From: Balneolaceae bacterium
GTDB taxonomy: Bacteria; Bacteroidota; Rhodothermia; Balneolales; Balneolaceae
Direction: 5' to 3'
Length of the DNA stretch: 64,000 nucleotides
NCBI GenBank assembly: GCA_007693745.1
Contig: REDA01000049.1
Location: 1 to 64,000 of the forward strand
Shown: positions 35,790 through 44,993 of the stretch, in pieces
How the letters are laid out: each line of letters opens with the position of its first letter
How positions within the stretch are numbered: position 1 is the stretch's first letter
Program-made: the position numbers and the translations under genes
The notes under the pieces: model-generated
The model's database searches: none
Seen by the model: the letters and a program-made list of their open reading frames with translations, nothing else
What the model was told of the DNA's origin: nothing

Positions 35790-37088
35790 ATGGACAGGCA
35801 AGTTTTTCAGGAAAAATATGGTCTCACCGGAAAATCTGATGCCATACGGCAGGTGGTTGACAAGATCATGCAGATCTCCGGCACGGACATTACAGTTCTG
35901 TTACAGGGTGAAAGCGGCGTTGGGAAAGATGTGACTGCACGGGCGATCCACTCTGTCAGCAAAAGAAGTAAAAACGATATTGTAATTGTGAACTGCGGAG
36001 CTATCCCCGAGGGCATTATCGAGAGTGAACTGTTTGGCCATGAGAAAGGGGCATTTACCGGTGCCCATGAGGCAAGAAAGGGATATTTTGAAAAAGCAGA
36101 CGGTGGTACCATTTTCCTTGATGAAATTGGGGATACGCCTAAAAACGTTCAGGTAAAACTGTTACGGGTACTTGAAAGCGGCGAATTTTTCAGGGTTGGG
36201 TCCAGTAAAATGTACACCAGCGATGTGAGAGTGATTGCCGCTACCAACAAAGATCTCTGGGAGCTCGTCAGGGAGGGTATCTTCCGGGAAGATCTCTATT
36301 ACCGGCTCGACACAGTGAAAATCAAATTGCCGCCACTGAGAGACCGCAAGGAGGACATCATACCGATCTTCCGAAAGTTTGTAACTGAATTTTCTTCAAG
36401 GTACGACTCAGTTTTCCAGGGTTTTTCTGATGATGCAAGAGAACTGCTGATCTCCTACAGGTGGCCGGGGAACGTACGGGAGCTGAAAAATGTGGCTGAA
36501 CAGCTGGTAGTTCTTGAAAAATCACAGTTTATTGATAAAGATAAGCTCCAAAAATATCTTAAGGGGAGGCAATTTCATGGATCGACCGACAATTTACCGG
36601 TGCTTTCCAGACAGCCCCAACAGAGCAACCCTTTCAGAGAGAAGGAAGAAACAAGTGCAGACGTAGGCTTGATTTATAAAGCTCTTGTCGATATGCGGTC
36701 TGATATTTCAGACCTGAAAAAAATGCTTGCCAATTTTCTCTATTCAACCATGTCGGATAAGAGTGTAAAAGCTCTTCCTGCAGCAGTTGACAGAAACATT
36801 GATCCGAATGAAATTTCCGTACATATCAACGAATACTTTGATGAAGGAAACCTGGGCATCCGATCGGAGGAAAGAGCCCGTGTGGATCCAACTGTAGAAA
36901 TCAATGATCCCGATGATATTGAGAGCTTTTTTACCGGAAATAGAATACCTTCCATCGAAGAAGCAGAAAAGTTTCTCATCGGGCAGGCTCTCAAACGCTT
37001 TGAAGGTAACCGAAGAAAAGCTTCAGAAGCACTGGGCGTAAGTGAACGAACCCTCTACAGAAAACTCGATCAGTATGAATTACAGTAG
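35790..37088 (+). CDS. Sigma-54-dependent transcriptional activator without receiver domain
   Basis: A 432-residue AAA+ activator. It starts almost directly with the AAA+ domain: Walker A GESGVGKD at 40-47, the sigma-54-contacting GAFTGA loop at 87-92, Walker B TIFLDEIGD near 107-115 and RWPGNVREL near 228. A poorly conserved linker of about 110 residues leads to a C-terminal Fis-type helix-turn-helix (NRRKASEALGVSERTLYRKL). There is no receiver or ligand-sensing domain at the N-terminus, so control by partner proteins or expression level is likely. The activator directly upstream of lptE is a common Bacteroidota arrangement; the lptE start overlaps its last 14 bp. Confidence 0.93.
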   Translation: MDRQVFQEKYGLTGKSDAIRQVVDKIMQISGTDITVLLQGESGVGKDVTARAIHSVSKRSKNDIVIVNCGAIPEGIIESELFGHEKGAFTGAHEARKGYFEKADGGTIFLDEIGDTPKNVQVKLLRVLESGEFFRVGSSKMYTSDVRVIAATNKDLWELVREGIFREDLYYRLDTVKIKLPPLRDRKEDIIPIFRKFVTEFSSRYDSVFQGFSDDARELLISYRWPGNVRELKNVAEQLVVLEKSQFIDKDKLQKYLKGRQFHGSTDNLPVLSRQPQQSNPFREKEETSADVGLIYKALVDMRSDISDLKKMLANFLYSTMSDKSVKALPAAVDRNIDPNEISVHINEYFDEGNLGIRSEERARVDPTVEINDPDDIESFFTGNRIPSIEEAEKFLIGQALKRFEGNRRKASEALGVSERTLYRKLDQYELQ

Positions 37089-37590
37089 GTTAATTACAGC
37101 AGGTATCGTACTGTCACTTGTCGCACTTCCGGGGTGCATCCGGTACAGTTTTACGGGGACATCCATCCCGGCAGATGTCAGCACAATTTATATTCCCTTT
37201 TTCCCTGATCAGTCAACCGGAGGGTTGGGCGATCTGAGCGATCAGCTCAACAGGGCGTTAATAAATCGCTTTGTTAATCAAAGCAGGCTCTCACTCTCGA
37301 ACGATGAAGAGAGTGCAGATGCTTTTATAGATGGTGCCATTCAATCATACATTAACAGACCATTCAGCATTGGCGGAAACCAGCAGGCCAACCTTAATGA
37401 GATTCAGATCACAGTTCGTGCCTCTTTTCAATACGCCAGGGATGACAGCCCTCTGTGGTCAAAAAGTTTCAGTGGCAGTGCTACATATGATGTACAGCAA
37501 AATCCGGTTGATGGTGAAATTGAGGCCGCATTTTCAGCTCTGCAGCAAATTTCAAACAACATGTTCAACGATGCGGTAAGTAACTGGTAA
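37075..37590 (+). CDS. lptE: LPS assembly lipoprotein LptE
   Basis: A 171-residue lipoprotein: signal segment ending in VALPGC (lipobox) followed by IRYSFTGTSIPADVSTIYIPFFPDQS, the N-terminal pattern of Bacteroidota LptE, then NRALINRFVNQSRL and a mixed alpha/beta domain. LptE plugs the LptD barrel and helps place lipopolysaccharide in the outer leaflet. The ATG at 37075 lies within the last codons of the sigma-54 activator gene (14-bp overlap), indicating translational coupling. The next gene, encoding a TPR protein, starts 4 bp after the stop. Identification rests on the N-terminal motif and the conserved gene order. Confidence 0.85.
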   Translation: MNYSRLITAGIVLSLVALPGCIRYSFTGTSIPADVSTIYIPFFPDQSTGGLGDLSDQLNRALINRFVNQSRLSLSNDEESADAFIDGAIQSYINRPFSIGGNQQANLNEIQITVRASFQYARDDSPLWSKSFSGSATYDVQQNPVDGEIEAAFSALQQISNNMFNDAVSNW

Positions 37591-37594
37591 GACT

Positions 37595-38233
37595 ATGCAA
37601 CTTGAACTCCATCAAATACCGGTATCCTATCAAAGCTATGCCGAACAGTTCGACAGTAATCCCGCACTTGCAATCAGCCGTCTGGAATCTCGAATAGAAA
37701 AGCGAAATCCGGGAGCTGTAGGATATCTCATTCTTGCATGGTTCTATCTGAAAAACAGTGACAGGGAAAAAGCCCTGGAAGCCGCACTAACAGCCCGGAT
37801 TTTAGCACCGGGAAGCTCTTTTATGTCACGTTTACCCTACTTTGTCCGGCATCCAAAAGCATTTGATGCCTGGCAGCCCGCTGCAGTACGCGTCAAACAG
37901 AAAGATGGATTTCAATTGCAGGATGAATCACATCCGATAAAAGATCTGGATTTGCTTATTTCAAAACTCTCTTCCATAGGCACTGCCAGACTGGAATCTG
38001 CAAATCCGGAGTACAGTGATGTGGATCTAAGCAATCCCGGCAGTGAGGTCGACGATATTGTGACAGAAACACTTGCCGTGATACACGAAAAACAAAATAA
38101 TTATGAAGAGGCGATAAGCACCTATGAAAAGCTGCTTAAGGAAAAACCTCATAAAAAAGAGACCTTCAAGAAAAAGATCGAGAAACTGAACCTGCTCAAA
38201 GCGAAGAGCGGAAAAAGCAGCAAACCAGAATAA
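37595..38233 (+). CDS. TPR-like protein downstream of lptE
   Basis: A 212-residue soluble protein with tetratricopeptide-like helices at about residues 25-70 (LESRIEKRNPGAVGYLILAWFYLKNSDREKALEAAL in type) and at about 155-190 (ETLAVIHEKQNNYEEAISTYEKLLKEKP), the second being the clearest TPR. The C-terminus is lysine-rich (KKKIEKLNLLKAKSGKSSK). TPRs mediate protein-protein contacts; no enzymatic motif is seen. It completes a tightly spaced activator-lptE-TPR operon, which suggests a role in envelope biogenesis, though this is inference. It is convergent with the MBL hydrolase gene 11 bp away. Confidence 0.78.
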   Translation: MQLELHQIPVSYQSYAEQFDSNPALAISRLESRIEKRNPGAVGYLILAWFYLKNSDREKALEAALTARILAPGSSFMSRLPYFVRHPKAFDAWQPAAVRVKQKDGFQLQDESHPIKDLDLLISKLSSIGTARLESANPEYSDVDLSNPGSEVDDIVTETLAVIHEKQNNYEEAISTYEKLLKEKPHKKETFKKKIEKLNLLKAKSGKSSKPE

Positions 38234-38244
38234 GCCGGCGTAAT

Positions 38245-38898
38245 TCAGCTATTGCCGGGATCGGAAGCTTTCACAAATGCATTGAATTTCTTCTCATGTC
38301 CGATCGTTGTAACGGGACCATGTCCGGAACAGACCCTGGTTTCGTCTGGCAGAACATAAAGCTTAAGCTCTATGGTTTCACTCAGCAACCCGAAATCGCC
38401 TTTGTAAAGATCCGTTCTGCCAATACTCTCTCTGAACAGAACATCTCCCGAAATCAATACCCCCTCCTTTTTAAAGTAAAACGAGGTGTGATCAGGTGCA
38501 TGACCGGGAGTGTAAAGCACATCAAATGTGAACGCTCCCATTTTTCGCTCACTCTGTTCATCAAGCGGCTCGGGAATAAAGCCAAACCCTGCCGTACGTA
38601 TTCCAAACATGGCAGCCTGAGAGGGGAACTGATTCCAGAGATAGAGATCTGAATGATTCAGATAAACAGGAACCTCATACTCTTTTAAAACTCTTTCGAG
38701 ACCCAGAATATGATCCACATGAGCATGTGTCAGCAGTACTGCAATCAATTCGGAACCTGTCTTCTTTAGTTCTTCCCTGAAAACCTCAAACTCTGCCGGT
38801 TCAAAAAAACCCGGATCCACAAGCAGTGCTTGTCCGTTGAGGGTAAGCAGATAGCTGTTTTCGGAAAAAGGTCCGGAAGTAAATGTGAATATTTCCAT
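38245..38898 (-). CDS. MBL fold metallo-hydrolase (glyoxalase II-like)
   Basis: A 217-residue metallo-beta-lactamase-fold hydrolase. The zinc motif THAHVDH (about residues 57-63), the second His in YTPGHAPDH, the bridging Asp in SGDVLF, and the last His in CSGHGPVT are all present, a complete dinuclear site. Size and order match the YcbL/glyoxalase II-like group, which act on thioesters or remain unassigned. I chose the ATG at 38898 (MEIFTFTSGPFSENSYLL, the family N-terminus) over the longer frame start at 38937. It is 71 bp downstream of rpmE on the same strand. Confidence 0.87.
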   Translation of the reverse strand: MEIFTFTSGPFSENSYLLTLNGQALLVDPGFFEPAEFEVFREELKKTGSELIAVLLTHAHVDHILGLERVLKEYEVPVYLNHSDLYLWNQFPSQAAMFGIRTAGFGFIPEPLDEQSERKMGAFTFDVLYTPGHAPDHTSFYFKKEGVLISGDVLFRESIGRTDLYKGDFGLLSETIELKLYVLPDETRVCSGHGPVTTIGHEKKFNAFVKASDPGNS

Positions 38899-38969
38899 AG
38901 GGCTGAAAATAAAAAGGATGAATCGAAAACGATCCATCCATCTTGTAAATACTGCACAGATCCGTCAGA

Positions 38970-39182
38970 TCAGGATTTCTGATACCTTCTGTTGAATCTG
39001 TCGATACGGTCAGCCTTTTTCTGAAGCTTCTGATCTTTGTTGTAAAACGGATGATTTTTGGAGTCGATCTCACTCTTGATGATCCCATCAGACGTTTTAA
39101 TCGTACTGCGTGTTTTTATCTCAGATCCGTCGCTCAAAATAACGGTCACTTCATTGTATTCAGGATGAATTCCTTTTTTCAT
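38970..39182 (-). CDS. rpmE: 50S ribosomal protein L31, cysteine-free type B
   Basis: A 70-residue ribosomal protein: MKKGIHPEYNEVTVILSDG at the N-terminus, then SKNHPFYNKDQK and a basic tail. It has no cysteine, so it lacks the zinc-binding CxxC pairs of type A L31; such cysteine-free forms are in many bacteria induced by zinc shortage, although in others they are the only form. It has its own promoter-like sequence 35-65 bp upstream. A Fur-family regulator of unknown metal specificity is encoded in the same window (20854), but no link is shown. Confidence 0.92.
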   Translation of the reverse strand: MKKGIHPEYNEVTVILSDGSEIKTRSTIKTSDGIIKSEIDSKNHPFYNKDQKLQKKADRIDRFNRRYQKS

Positions 39183-39216
39183 AGATCTAATCAGTTTATG
39201 TAAAAAATAATAGAAA

Positions 39217-39247
39217 TAAAGATACGGGTTCAGTCTGCTTATTGCAA
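39217..39247 (-). promoter_or_regulatory. Promoter upstream of rpmE
   Basis: On the minus strand TATCTTTA (39224-39217) differs from the Bacteroidota -7 consensus TAnnTTTG only in the last base, and TTG at 39247-39245 lies 20 bp upstream. The same TATCTTT core occurs before rpsL, sthA and the LuxR-type gene. Confidence 0.55.
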
Positions 39248-39296
39248 TGACCTATCTGCCGCAGAAACCTGATGCTCCCGGCCACCTGCTGATTTC

Positions 39297-40577
39297 TTAC
39301 ACTCCTGAACGGGTATGCGTGAGTGTGCTGGCTTTTATGAGCGTCTCCAGCCACTCCTGGCCGGGCTCAGAGTCACTCGTGATCGCTCCACCAACCGGAT
39401 AAATCAGCTCGCTGTTCTGGATCAGTGCAGTACGGATCACAACATTAAAATCAAAGTCTCCAAAATCATCCATCCACCCAATGGCACCTGAATAGAGCCC
39501 TCTTCTGTAGTTTTCAAGTTCATCAATCACCTTCATCACTTCGATCTTGGGCGCACCGGTCATTGAGCCCATAGGAAAACAATGCTTAACGATATCTACC
39601 GGGTCCGTATCCTCCTTAACTTCGGATGAGACTACGGATATAAGCTGATGCACCGTTCCAAAAGACTGTATTTCAAAAAGTTTATCAACTTTAACCGATC
39701 CATTTACTGAAATGGATGAAAGATCGTGACGCACCAGATCAACAATCATCAGATTTTCGGCTCTGTTTTTTTCATTTAAGAGTAACTCCCGGTTAAACCG
39801 GTCGGCCTGCGGATCTTTCGAACGGGCTGCCGTTCCTTTGATTGGCTCTGATTGTACCCGGGTTCCCCGTTTTTTTAGAAAACGCTCGGGTGAAGAGCAG
39901 CAGACTGCAAATGAATCCGACGAAATATATGAAGCAAAAGGAACCGGACTCACCTCTCTCATACTGCTGTAGAGGCTAAATGAATCTCCACTGAATTCCG
40001 ATTGCATCGGATAGGAGTAGTTCAGTTCGTAAAACCGGCCCTCCCTTATCATCTCCTGAATTTTCTGTACTGTTTGCAGATACTGATCCTCTCCTACCAG
40101 TGGAACCGGATCTGAAAAGTGATACCCGGGGATACTCCCCCGAAAAACGGGTTCCGGGTTGACCAATTCGCCGGTGAAGTCATTCACAGCAGTGCCATTT
40201 TGGCCGATCCTGTAAAGCCACTCCGGTTGTACAAACCAGAGGTCCGGCAACTCTGTGAGGCTTCTGTTTTCCGAAGTAAGTTTTTCCGTATGATTTTTTA
40301 AATCATACCCCAGAAATCCAAAAATTTTCCCGGATGTCCCGGTGCGAAATCTTTTCAGGGCCTCCCATGGGTCAGATTCAAATCTGATGGATTTCCCGTT
40401 TTTTGTGAGCTTCACAGACCGGCCTCTTACCTCGATACTGCTTCTGCATCCGACAGCAAGATAAGTGGAGCATGAAGAAGGGTGTTCAGCCATCTGTGAT
40501 TCCAGTAAAATGATCTGCTGCTCCCGATGCAGGGCAATCAGACTTCCTGTGGTTTGCCTGGCGGCATGAATATTCAT
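39297..40577 (-). CDS. pabB: Aminodeoxychorismate synthase component I
   Basis: A 426-residue chorismate-utilising enzyme. The conserved C-terminal domain includes SPERFLKK, SEPIKGTAAR, NEKNRAENLMIVDLVRHDL and CFPMGSMTGAPKIEVM. The lysine in the PIKGT motif is typical of PabB, which uses it to form a covalent intermediate, whereas TrpE has alanine there; this favours 4-amino-4-deoxychorismate for folate synthesis over anthranilate. No pabA, pabC or trp genes are adjacent. It is divergent from pyrD, with about 165 bp between the starts. Confidence 0.87.
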   Translation of the reverse strand: MNIHAARQTTGSLIALHREQQIILLESQMAEHPSSCSTYLAVGCRSSIEVRGRSVKLTKNGKSIRFESDPWEALKRFRTGTSGKIFGFLGYDLKNHTEKLTSENRSLTELPDLWFVQPEWLYRIGQNGTAVNDFTGELVNPEPVFRGSIPGYHFSDPVPLVGEDQYLQTVQKIQEMIREGRFYELNYSYPMQSEFSGDSFSLYSSMREVSPVPFASYISSDSFAVCCSSPERFLKKRGTRVQSEPIKGTAARSKDPQADRFNRELLLNEKNRAENLMIVDLVRHDLSSISVNGSVKVDKLFEIQSFGTVHQLISVVSSEVKEDTDPVDIVKHCFPMGSMTGAPKIEVMKVIDELENYRRGLYSGAIGWMDDFGDFDFNVVIRTALIQNSELIYPVGGAITSDSEPGQEWLETLIKASTLTHTRSGV

Positions 40578-40741
40578 CTGCCTATGATAAAAAAAGTTTA
40601 TGAGTTCTCTATCGGTTTCACTCTTATGAATACGCTTCTTACATTGTGCTGTGCGCCGGAAATTTGAACTATCCGGATTTCTGGTTGAGTATATCAGAAA
40701 AATGACGGATTAAATTTTTTACCTGATCATTATTGAATACT

Positions 40742-41833
40742 ATGTACAACACTTTCATTCGTCCGCTGCTGTTTTCCATTCCTGCGGATAGGGCACATGA
40801 ACTGGCCGTGAAATCAGGAGTACTTATCAGCCGATCCCGCATGCTGTTAAAGCTGACGAACACTATCTTCACACAAGAGAACCCTTCTCTCAGACAAACC
40901 ATTCTCGGGATTGATTTCCATAATCCGGTGGGTCTGGCTGCCGGCTTTGATAAAAATGGCGTGATGGTTCCGCTTTTTCAAAGTCTCGGCTTCGGATTTG
41001 CAGAAATTGGCAGTATCACCGCACGGGCTTCTTCCGGCAACCCAAAACCGCGCAGTTTTCGTCTTCCTGCAGACCGCTCCCTGATCAACCGTCTAGGACT
41101 CAATAATGAGGGTGTTCAAGCGGTTTCAAAGAGAATAAAAAATATCAAAAACAGAGATTTATCGATACCCCTGGGTATCAATATTGCCAAGACCCATGAT
41201 CCTTCCATCCACGGTGAGGCTGCTACCCGGGATTACAAAACCAGCTTTGAAACCCTGAAAGAGATGGCTGATTATATCACGATCAACATAAGCTGTCCCA
41301 ATACTAAAGAGGGAAAAACGTTTGAGGAACCGGATACACTCGATGCTTTACTCCGGGAGCTCTTTCGTGAAAAGGATACTGATCTTCCACCGGTATTTAT
41401 TAAGTTTTCCCCCGACCTCACCCATGAGCGGCTCGGTGAATTAGTTTCTGTTTGTGAAAATCATGAAGTCAGCGGATATGTTGCCTGCAATACATCCAAC
41501 ATCAGGGAGGGTTTACTGACTCCCGCTGATCTCCTCGGGGAAATCGGCAATGGAGGGTTAAGTGGACAGGCTATCAAACAACGTTCCACCGGGATCATCA
41601 GGCAGCTGCGTCAACTGACCGGTGGCAGCAAGCCAATCATCGGTGTTGGAGGTGTTGCCAGCGGAAGGGATGCCATTGAAAAATTGCGCGCCGGAGCCAA
41701 TCTGTTACAGCTCTACACTGCATTGGTGTATGAAGGACCCGGTATTGCCAATAAGATCAACAGAGAAGTTGCCGGTTATCTTTCAGAACATGGGCATCAC
41801 CATATCCATGAAATTATTGGTACTGATATCTGA
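40742..41833 (+). CDS. pyrD: Dihydroorotate dehydrogenase (quinone), class 2
   Basis: A 363-residue membrane-associated flavoenzyme that oxidises dihydroorotate and passes electrons to quinone. The N-terminal helix pair YNTFIRPLLFSIPADRAHELA is the class 2 quinone-binding extension. FMN-binding and catalytic segments include PVGLAAGFDKNG, NISCPNTKEG, and GVGGVASGRDAIEKLRAGA near the C-terminus. The start is taken at ATG 40742; a TTG three codons upstream (40733) is possible. With pyrE at 27045 it supplies consecutive steps of UMP synthesis, although the genes are far apart. Confidence 0.95.
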   Translation: MYNTFIRPLLFSIPADRAHELAVKSGVLISRSRMLLKLTNTIFTQENPSLRQTILGIDFHNPVGLAAGFDKNGVMVPLFQSLGFGFAEIGSITARASSGNPKPRSFRLPADRSLINRLGLNNEGVQAVSKRIKNIKNRDLSIPLGINIAKTHDPSIHGEAATRDYKTSFETLKEMADYITINISCPNTKEGKTFEEPDTLDALLRELFREKDTDLPPVFIKFSPDLTHERLGELVSVCENHEVSGYVACNTSNIREGLLTPADLLGEIGNGGLSGQAIKQRSTGIIRQLRQLTGGSKPIIGVGGVASGRDAIEKLRAGANLLQLYTALVYEGPGIANKINREVAGYLSEHGHHHIHEIIGTDI

Positions 41834-41854
41834 AGTTGGAAACTAACCGGAGAA

Positions 41855-44800
41855 TCAGATTTCGCTATGCACGATCCTGACAATAATATTCTGATTCGAA
41901 TACGGTTCAGGCAGGTACGCAGACCCGCTTATTGCTTCAGAAATGGAGGTGAACTGACCCACACTGACCCTGTAAATGAGTTGATTGTCAACTCTCGCCT
42001 GAGAGATAATTGCTCTTAAGCCAATTTCTCTCAGATGGTTTGCTGTGCGCTGCGCGTTGTCAACATCTGTAAAAGAATAGAGTACGATAGTGAAGGACGA
42101 CTCATTCTCTGCCGAAAATAAACCTGTCAGTTCCTGAGGGATTTCAACAGGCTCTTCAATCGCTCTGCAGCTGTTGTTCATCCTCTGTATAAAGTTCTGC
42201 ACATCATACGGCTCCCTTAGCCGTTCCGCTTCTGTCAGTGCTTCATTTGCAGTTGAATAGATCCCGGTACTAACCCTCCAGTACGTTCTGTTTTCCACAT
42301 CAAACCGGCAGACATACACTTCAAATGATTCAGCCGCCAGTTCCTGAGCTCTTCTGAGAGCCCTTGATTCTGAGAGATAGGAATAGAGTGAAACGGAATA
42401 GCTGTCCGTAAACCTCAGCCCATCAGCTCCATCAAGCTGATCCGTGAAAGCGCGTTCCGGCATTGTTTCAGCCTCTGTATCTGGTACAATTTCAATCTGA
42501 TCTGATCTCATACCGGCAGTGACGCCTTCCAGCGAATCCACAGCTGAAACGATCGCTGATTCTGAATCGATTCCGCCTGTGGATTCAGGAATTCGCAGTT
42601 CACTCAGTAAAATCCGAACCCTCGGAATCACATCGCTGGTCTGATATTCCGTCTCGAGCCGGCCCAGTATACTTCGTGTACTGTCCCAGTAAGCCCCTTT
42701 AAAAGGAAAAACAGAAGCTATTTCCGGCAGTTGCAATTCTCTCTGTGCGATTTGCTGCCATCTGAGCATCTCTGCCTCGCTGAGCGTGGGGTCGTTTAGC
42801 ATTACCCTCGACGAATCGCGAAGTGTTTCAAATTCTCTCTGAACCCGGTCAATCCGCTCCTTTTCGCTCAGCCAATGCCGTATTGGCTCCAGTGATGGCA
42901 TCTCTTCCCTGGCAGCTCTCATATAGCTCTGTGAAGCTTCAAACATGAGCAGCGCCCGGGCCTGTCTGCTCCGTTCCGCTTCAGCCAGCCCCAGAAATCC
43001 GGCAGCCAGCTCTGCATGAGTCATGCCGTTATCCTCTCTCTGTAATATCGAAAATCTTTCTGCAGTTGTCTCTTGTTCCAAATTGGAATAGTCATCCGGA
43101 TCAAATCCCAGCCGTTCAGCGATTCTTCGCAGGTAAACAGAGTTTGGCGACTTTTCCTGTAATCTCTCAAAATAATAATTAGCTTCTTCTTCCCTATCCA
43201 TTAGCAAATTCAGCTCTGAAAGAGAGAAGAGTGCCATTTCCGATAAATTGTTGCCGAACTCCTGTTCCAGTACTTTCTTGTAGTAGATCGCAGCGCTGTC
43301 CGGCATGTCCAGTGTCAGGAAAAAAACATTTCCAAGCTCATAATAAAGAGACTGAAGCTCCGAACTCATCTGCTCTCTTGCCTCTGCTGTAAAGGGGATC
43401 TCCCCAAGATCTACTCTCGCAAGCAGACCGCCTGATCCGGCTTCGCCTGCAAGATCTGTCTGCCCGCCCTCATCATCCAGAACTATCATCTGATCAAAAC
43501 GGCTCCCGCTCAACACTGCGCTTCGCCTCCAGTTATCAGCCAGCGGCCGGTCGCCCCATACAGCCTGAAACCGAAGACTGGCTTCATTCATCACCGCAGG
43601 GTTGCTTATGTTTAAAAAACCAAACTCTGAAGTTTCACCGGCTGACTCCGTTGCCAGAAGCTCCTCTTCAGGTGAGAACCGCACAAGCTCTCTTGAGGAT
43701 CTCTGCTCAACCTCTAACCGTTGCTGCTCATCTGCCTGTACCTGTAAAATGAACCTCTCCAGTTCTTCATCACTCAGTTCCGAGAGCCCAAGAAGGCTGT
43801 CTTTCCTGGCGATTTCAGCTCTCAGTCTGGCATAAGCTCCAAATGATTCGGCCATCTCTGTGGCTTTGAAATGGGATGGCAGCAACTGAGCATCAATCCG
43901 CTGGGAAGCTGCCCGGCTAAAATATTCAGCCGCTGTGGTATAGTCCGTATATGCATCCCGGTACACTTCAGCAAGTCCATAATTGGTCATGGCTATGATC
44001 AATGGAGTCAACACAACGGTTCTGTCCTCAAGCAACTCCCGGTATCTCAGAACAGCCGAAACATGATTTCCGCTCAGCTGCTCTGTCCTTGCAATTTCAT
44101 ATCGCATTTCGGCCCTGAAGGATGTGAATTTATCATCTCTTTCCAGGCGTCTGAAGATCGTTTCAGCCTGACTGTAGTACCCCAGCCTGCGGGCCGTTTC
44201 CGCCTCTTTCTTGCGGGCGTGATACTCAAGGTCAAAATCAACCCGGAACTCATTGACACTGCTGAAAGCAGCCAATGCCTGAACATCAAGATCCATTTCT
44301 TCATAAAGCTGTCCTTTTAGAAAGTATGCACGGCCAGCCAGGTTCTGATCTGCAACTGTCTGAAGTCCGGCCTCAAGAAAAGATATTGCACGTTCATAAT
44401 TTTCAACAGCTGTGTACATCTCCGCGAGAAGCAACCGGACATTTGAAAGTACAACCGGATCCCACTCATCGATCCCATCCAGCCCATATTCCAGCTGCTG
44501 TATGCCCCCGGGATAATTTCCGAGCTCTAAATAGGTGCGCCCCTGCCAGAAAAAGGCCTCTTCCCGCAGCTTCCCTTCAGCAAGTCTTTCAAGTTCCTGG
44601 AATTTTTCGAGCGCTGAAAAAAACTCTGACCTGTAGTAGTAAGAACGGCCAATAACAAAGATAGCGGGCAGCAAATACTTTGAATTCTCATGGTCTCTGA
44701 GAATCGAACTGCCTCCTTCAATCGCACGCTGAAAGTCATTGCTGCCAGCGCTCCCCGGCGGGAGATGAACCCGGATCGGGCGATAGGGATTAAACTCCGG

Positions 44801-44956
44801 AGTCTGCCTGAGATTCTGGTCGAGTCCCAGTGAGTAGTACTGTTTGGTATTGTAAAAGGTATTATAGTAGGCATTGAAATTTCTCCAGCCCTGTTTAATA
44901 CCTGAGCAACCGGTGAGCAGAAGGGAAAACAGAAGTATGTAAGTCAGTTTTCTCAC
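41855..44956 (-). CDS. Large TPR lipoprotein with two C-terminal SPOR domains (PorW/SprE-like)
   Basis: A 1033-residue lipoprotein: signal segment ending LLLTGC (Cys17), then RNFNAYYNTFYNTKQYY, which resembles the mature start of type IX secretion lipoproteins PorW/SprE. From about residue 75 to 620 helical TPR-like repeats dominate (for example EKFQELERLAEGKLREEAFF in type). A low-complexity acidic linker leads to two SPOR-like domains at about residues 860-940 and 955-1033, each with the YRVSxGxFxSxxEA-type pattern. SPOR domains bind denuded peptidoglycan. The combination suggests a periplasmic scaffold. It lies 37 bp downstream of pyk on the same strand. Confidence 0.7.
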   Translation of the reverse strand: MRKLTYILLFSLLLTGCSGIKQGWRNFNAYYNTFYNTKQYYSLGLDQNLRQTPEFNPYRPIRVHLPPGSAGSNDFQRAIEGGSSILRDHENSKYLLPAIFVIGRSYYYRSEFFSALEKFQELERLAEGKLREEAFFWQGRTYLELGNYPGGIQQLEYGLDGIDEWDPVVLSNVRLLLAEMYTAVENYERAISFLEAGLQTVADQNLAGRAYFLKGQLYEEMDLDVQALAAFSSVNEFRVDFDLEYHARKKEAETARRLGYYSQAETIFRRLERDDKFTSFRAEMRYEIARTEQLSGNHVSAVLRYRELLEDRTVVLTPLIIAMTNYGLAEVYRDAYTDYTTAAEYFSRAASQRIDAQLLPSHFKATEMAESFGAYARLRAEIARKDSLLGLSELSDEELERFILQVQADEQQRLEVEQRSSRELVRFSPEEELLATESAGETSEFGFLNISNPAVMNEASLRFQAVWGDRPLADNWRRSAVLSGSRFDQMIVLDDEGGQTDLAGEAGSGGLLARVDLGEIPFTAEAREQMSSELQSLYYELGNVFFLTLDMPDSAAIYYKKVLEQEFGNNLSEMALFSLSELNLLMDREEEANYYFERLQEKSPNSVYLRRIAERLGFDPDDYSNLEQETTAERFSILQREDNGMTHAELAAGFLGLAEAERSRQARALLMFEASQSYMRAAREEMPSLEPIRHWLSEKERIDRVQREFETLRDSSRVMLNDPTLSEAEMLRWQQIAQRELQLPEIASVFPFKGAYWDSTRSILGRLETEYQTSDVIPRVRILLSELRIPESTGGIDSESAIVSAVDSLEGVTAGMRSDQIEIVPDTEAETMPERAFTDQLDGADGLRFTDSYSVSLYSYLSESRALRRAQELAAESFEVYVCRFDVENRTYWRVSTGIYSTANEALTEAERLREPYDVQNFIQRMNNSCRAIEEPVEIPQELTGLFSAENESSFTIVLYSFTDVDNAQRTANHLREIGLRAIISQARVDNQLIYRVSVGQFTSISEAISGSAYLPEPYSNQNIIVRIVHSEI

Positions 44957-44993
44957 AAGAGGTCAACGGGCAGAAGCAGTTCAGAGTATTGTA

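Noticed and set aside
35790-37590. Sigma-54 activator lacking a receiver, overlapping lptE
   Set aside because: This gene order and domain layout is common in Bacteroidota and is not unusual in itself.
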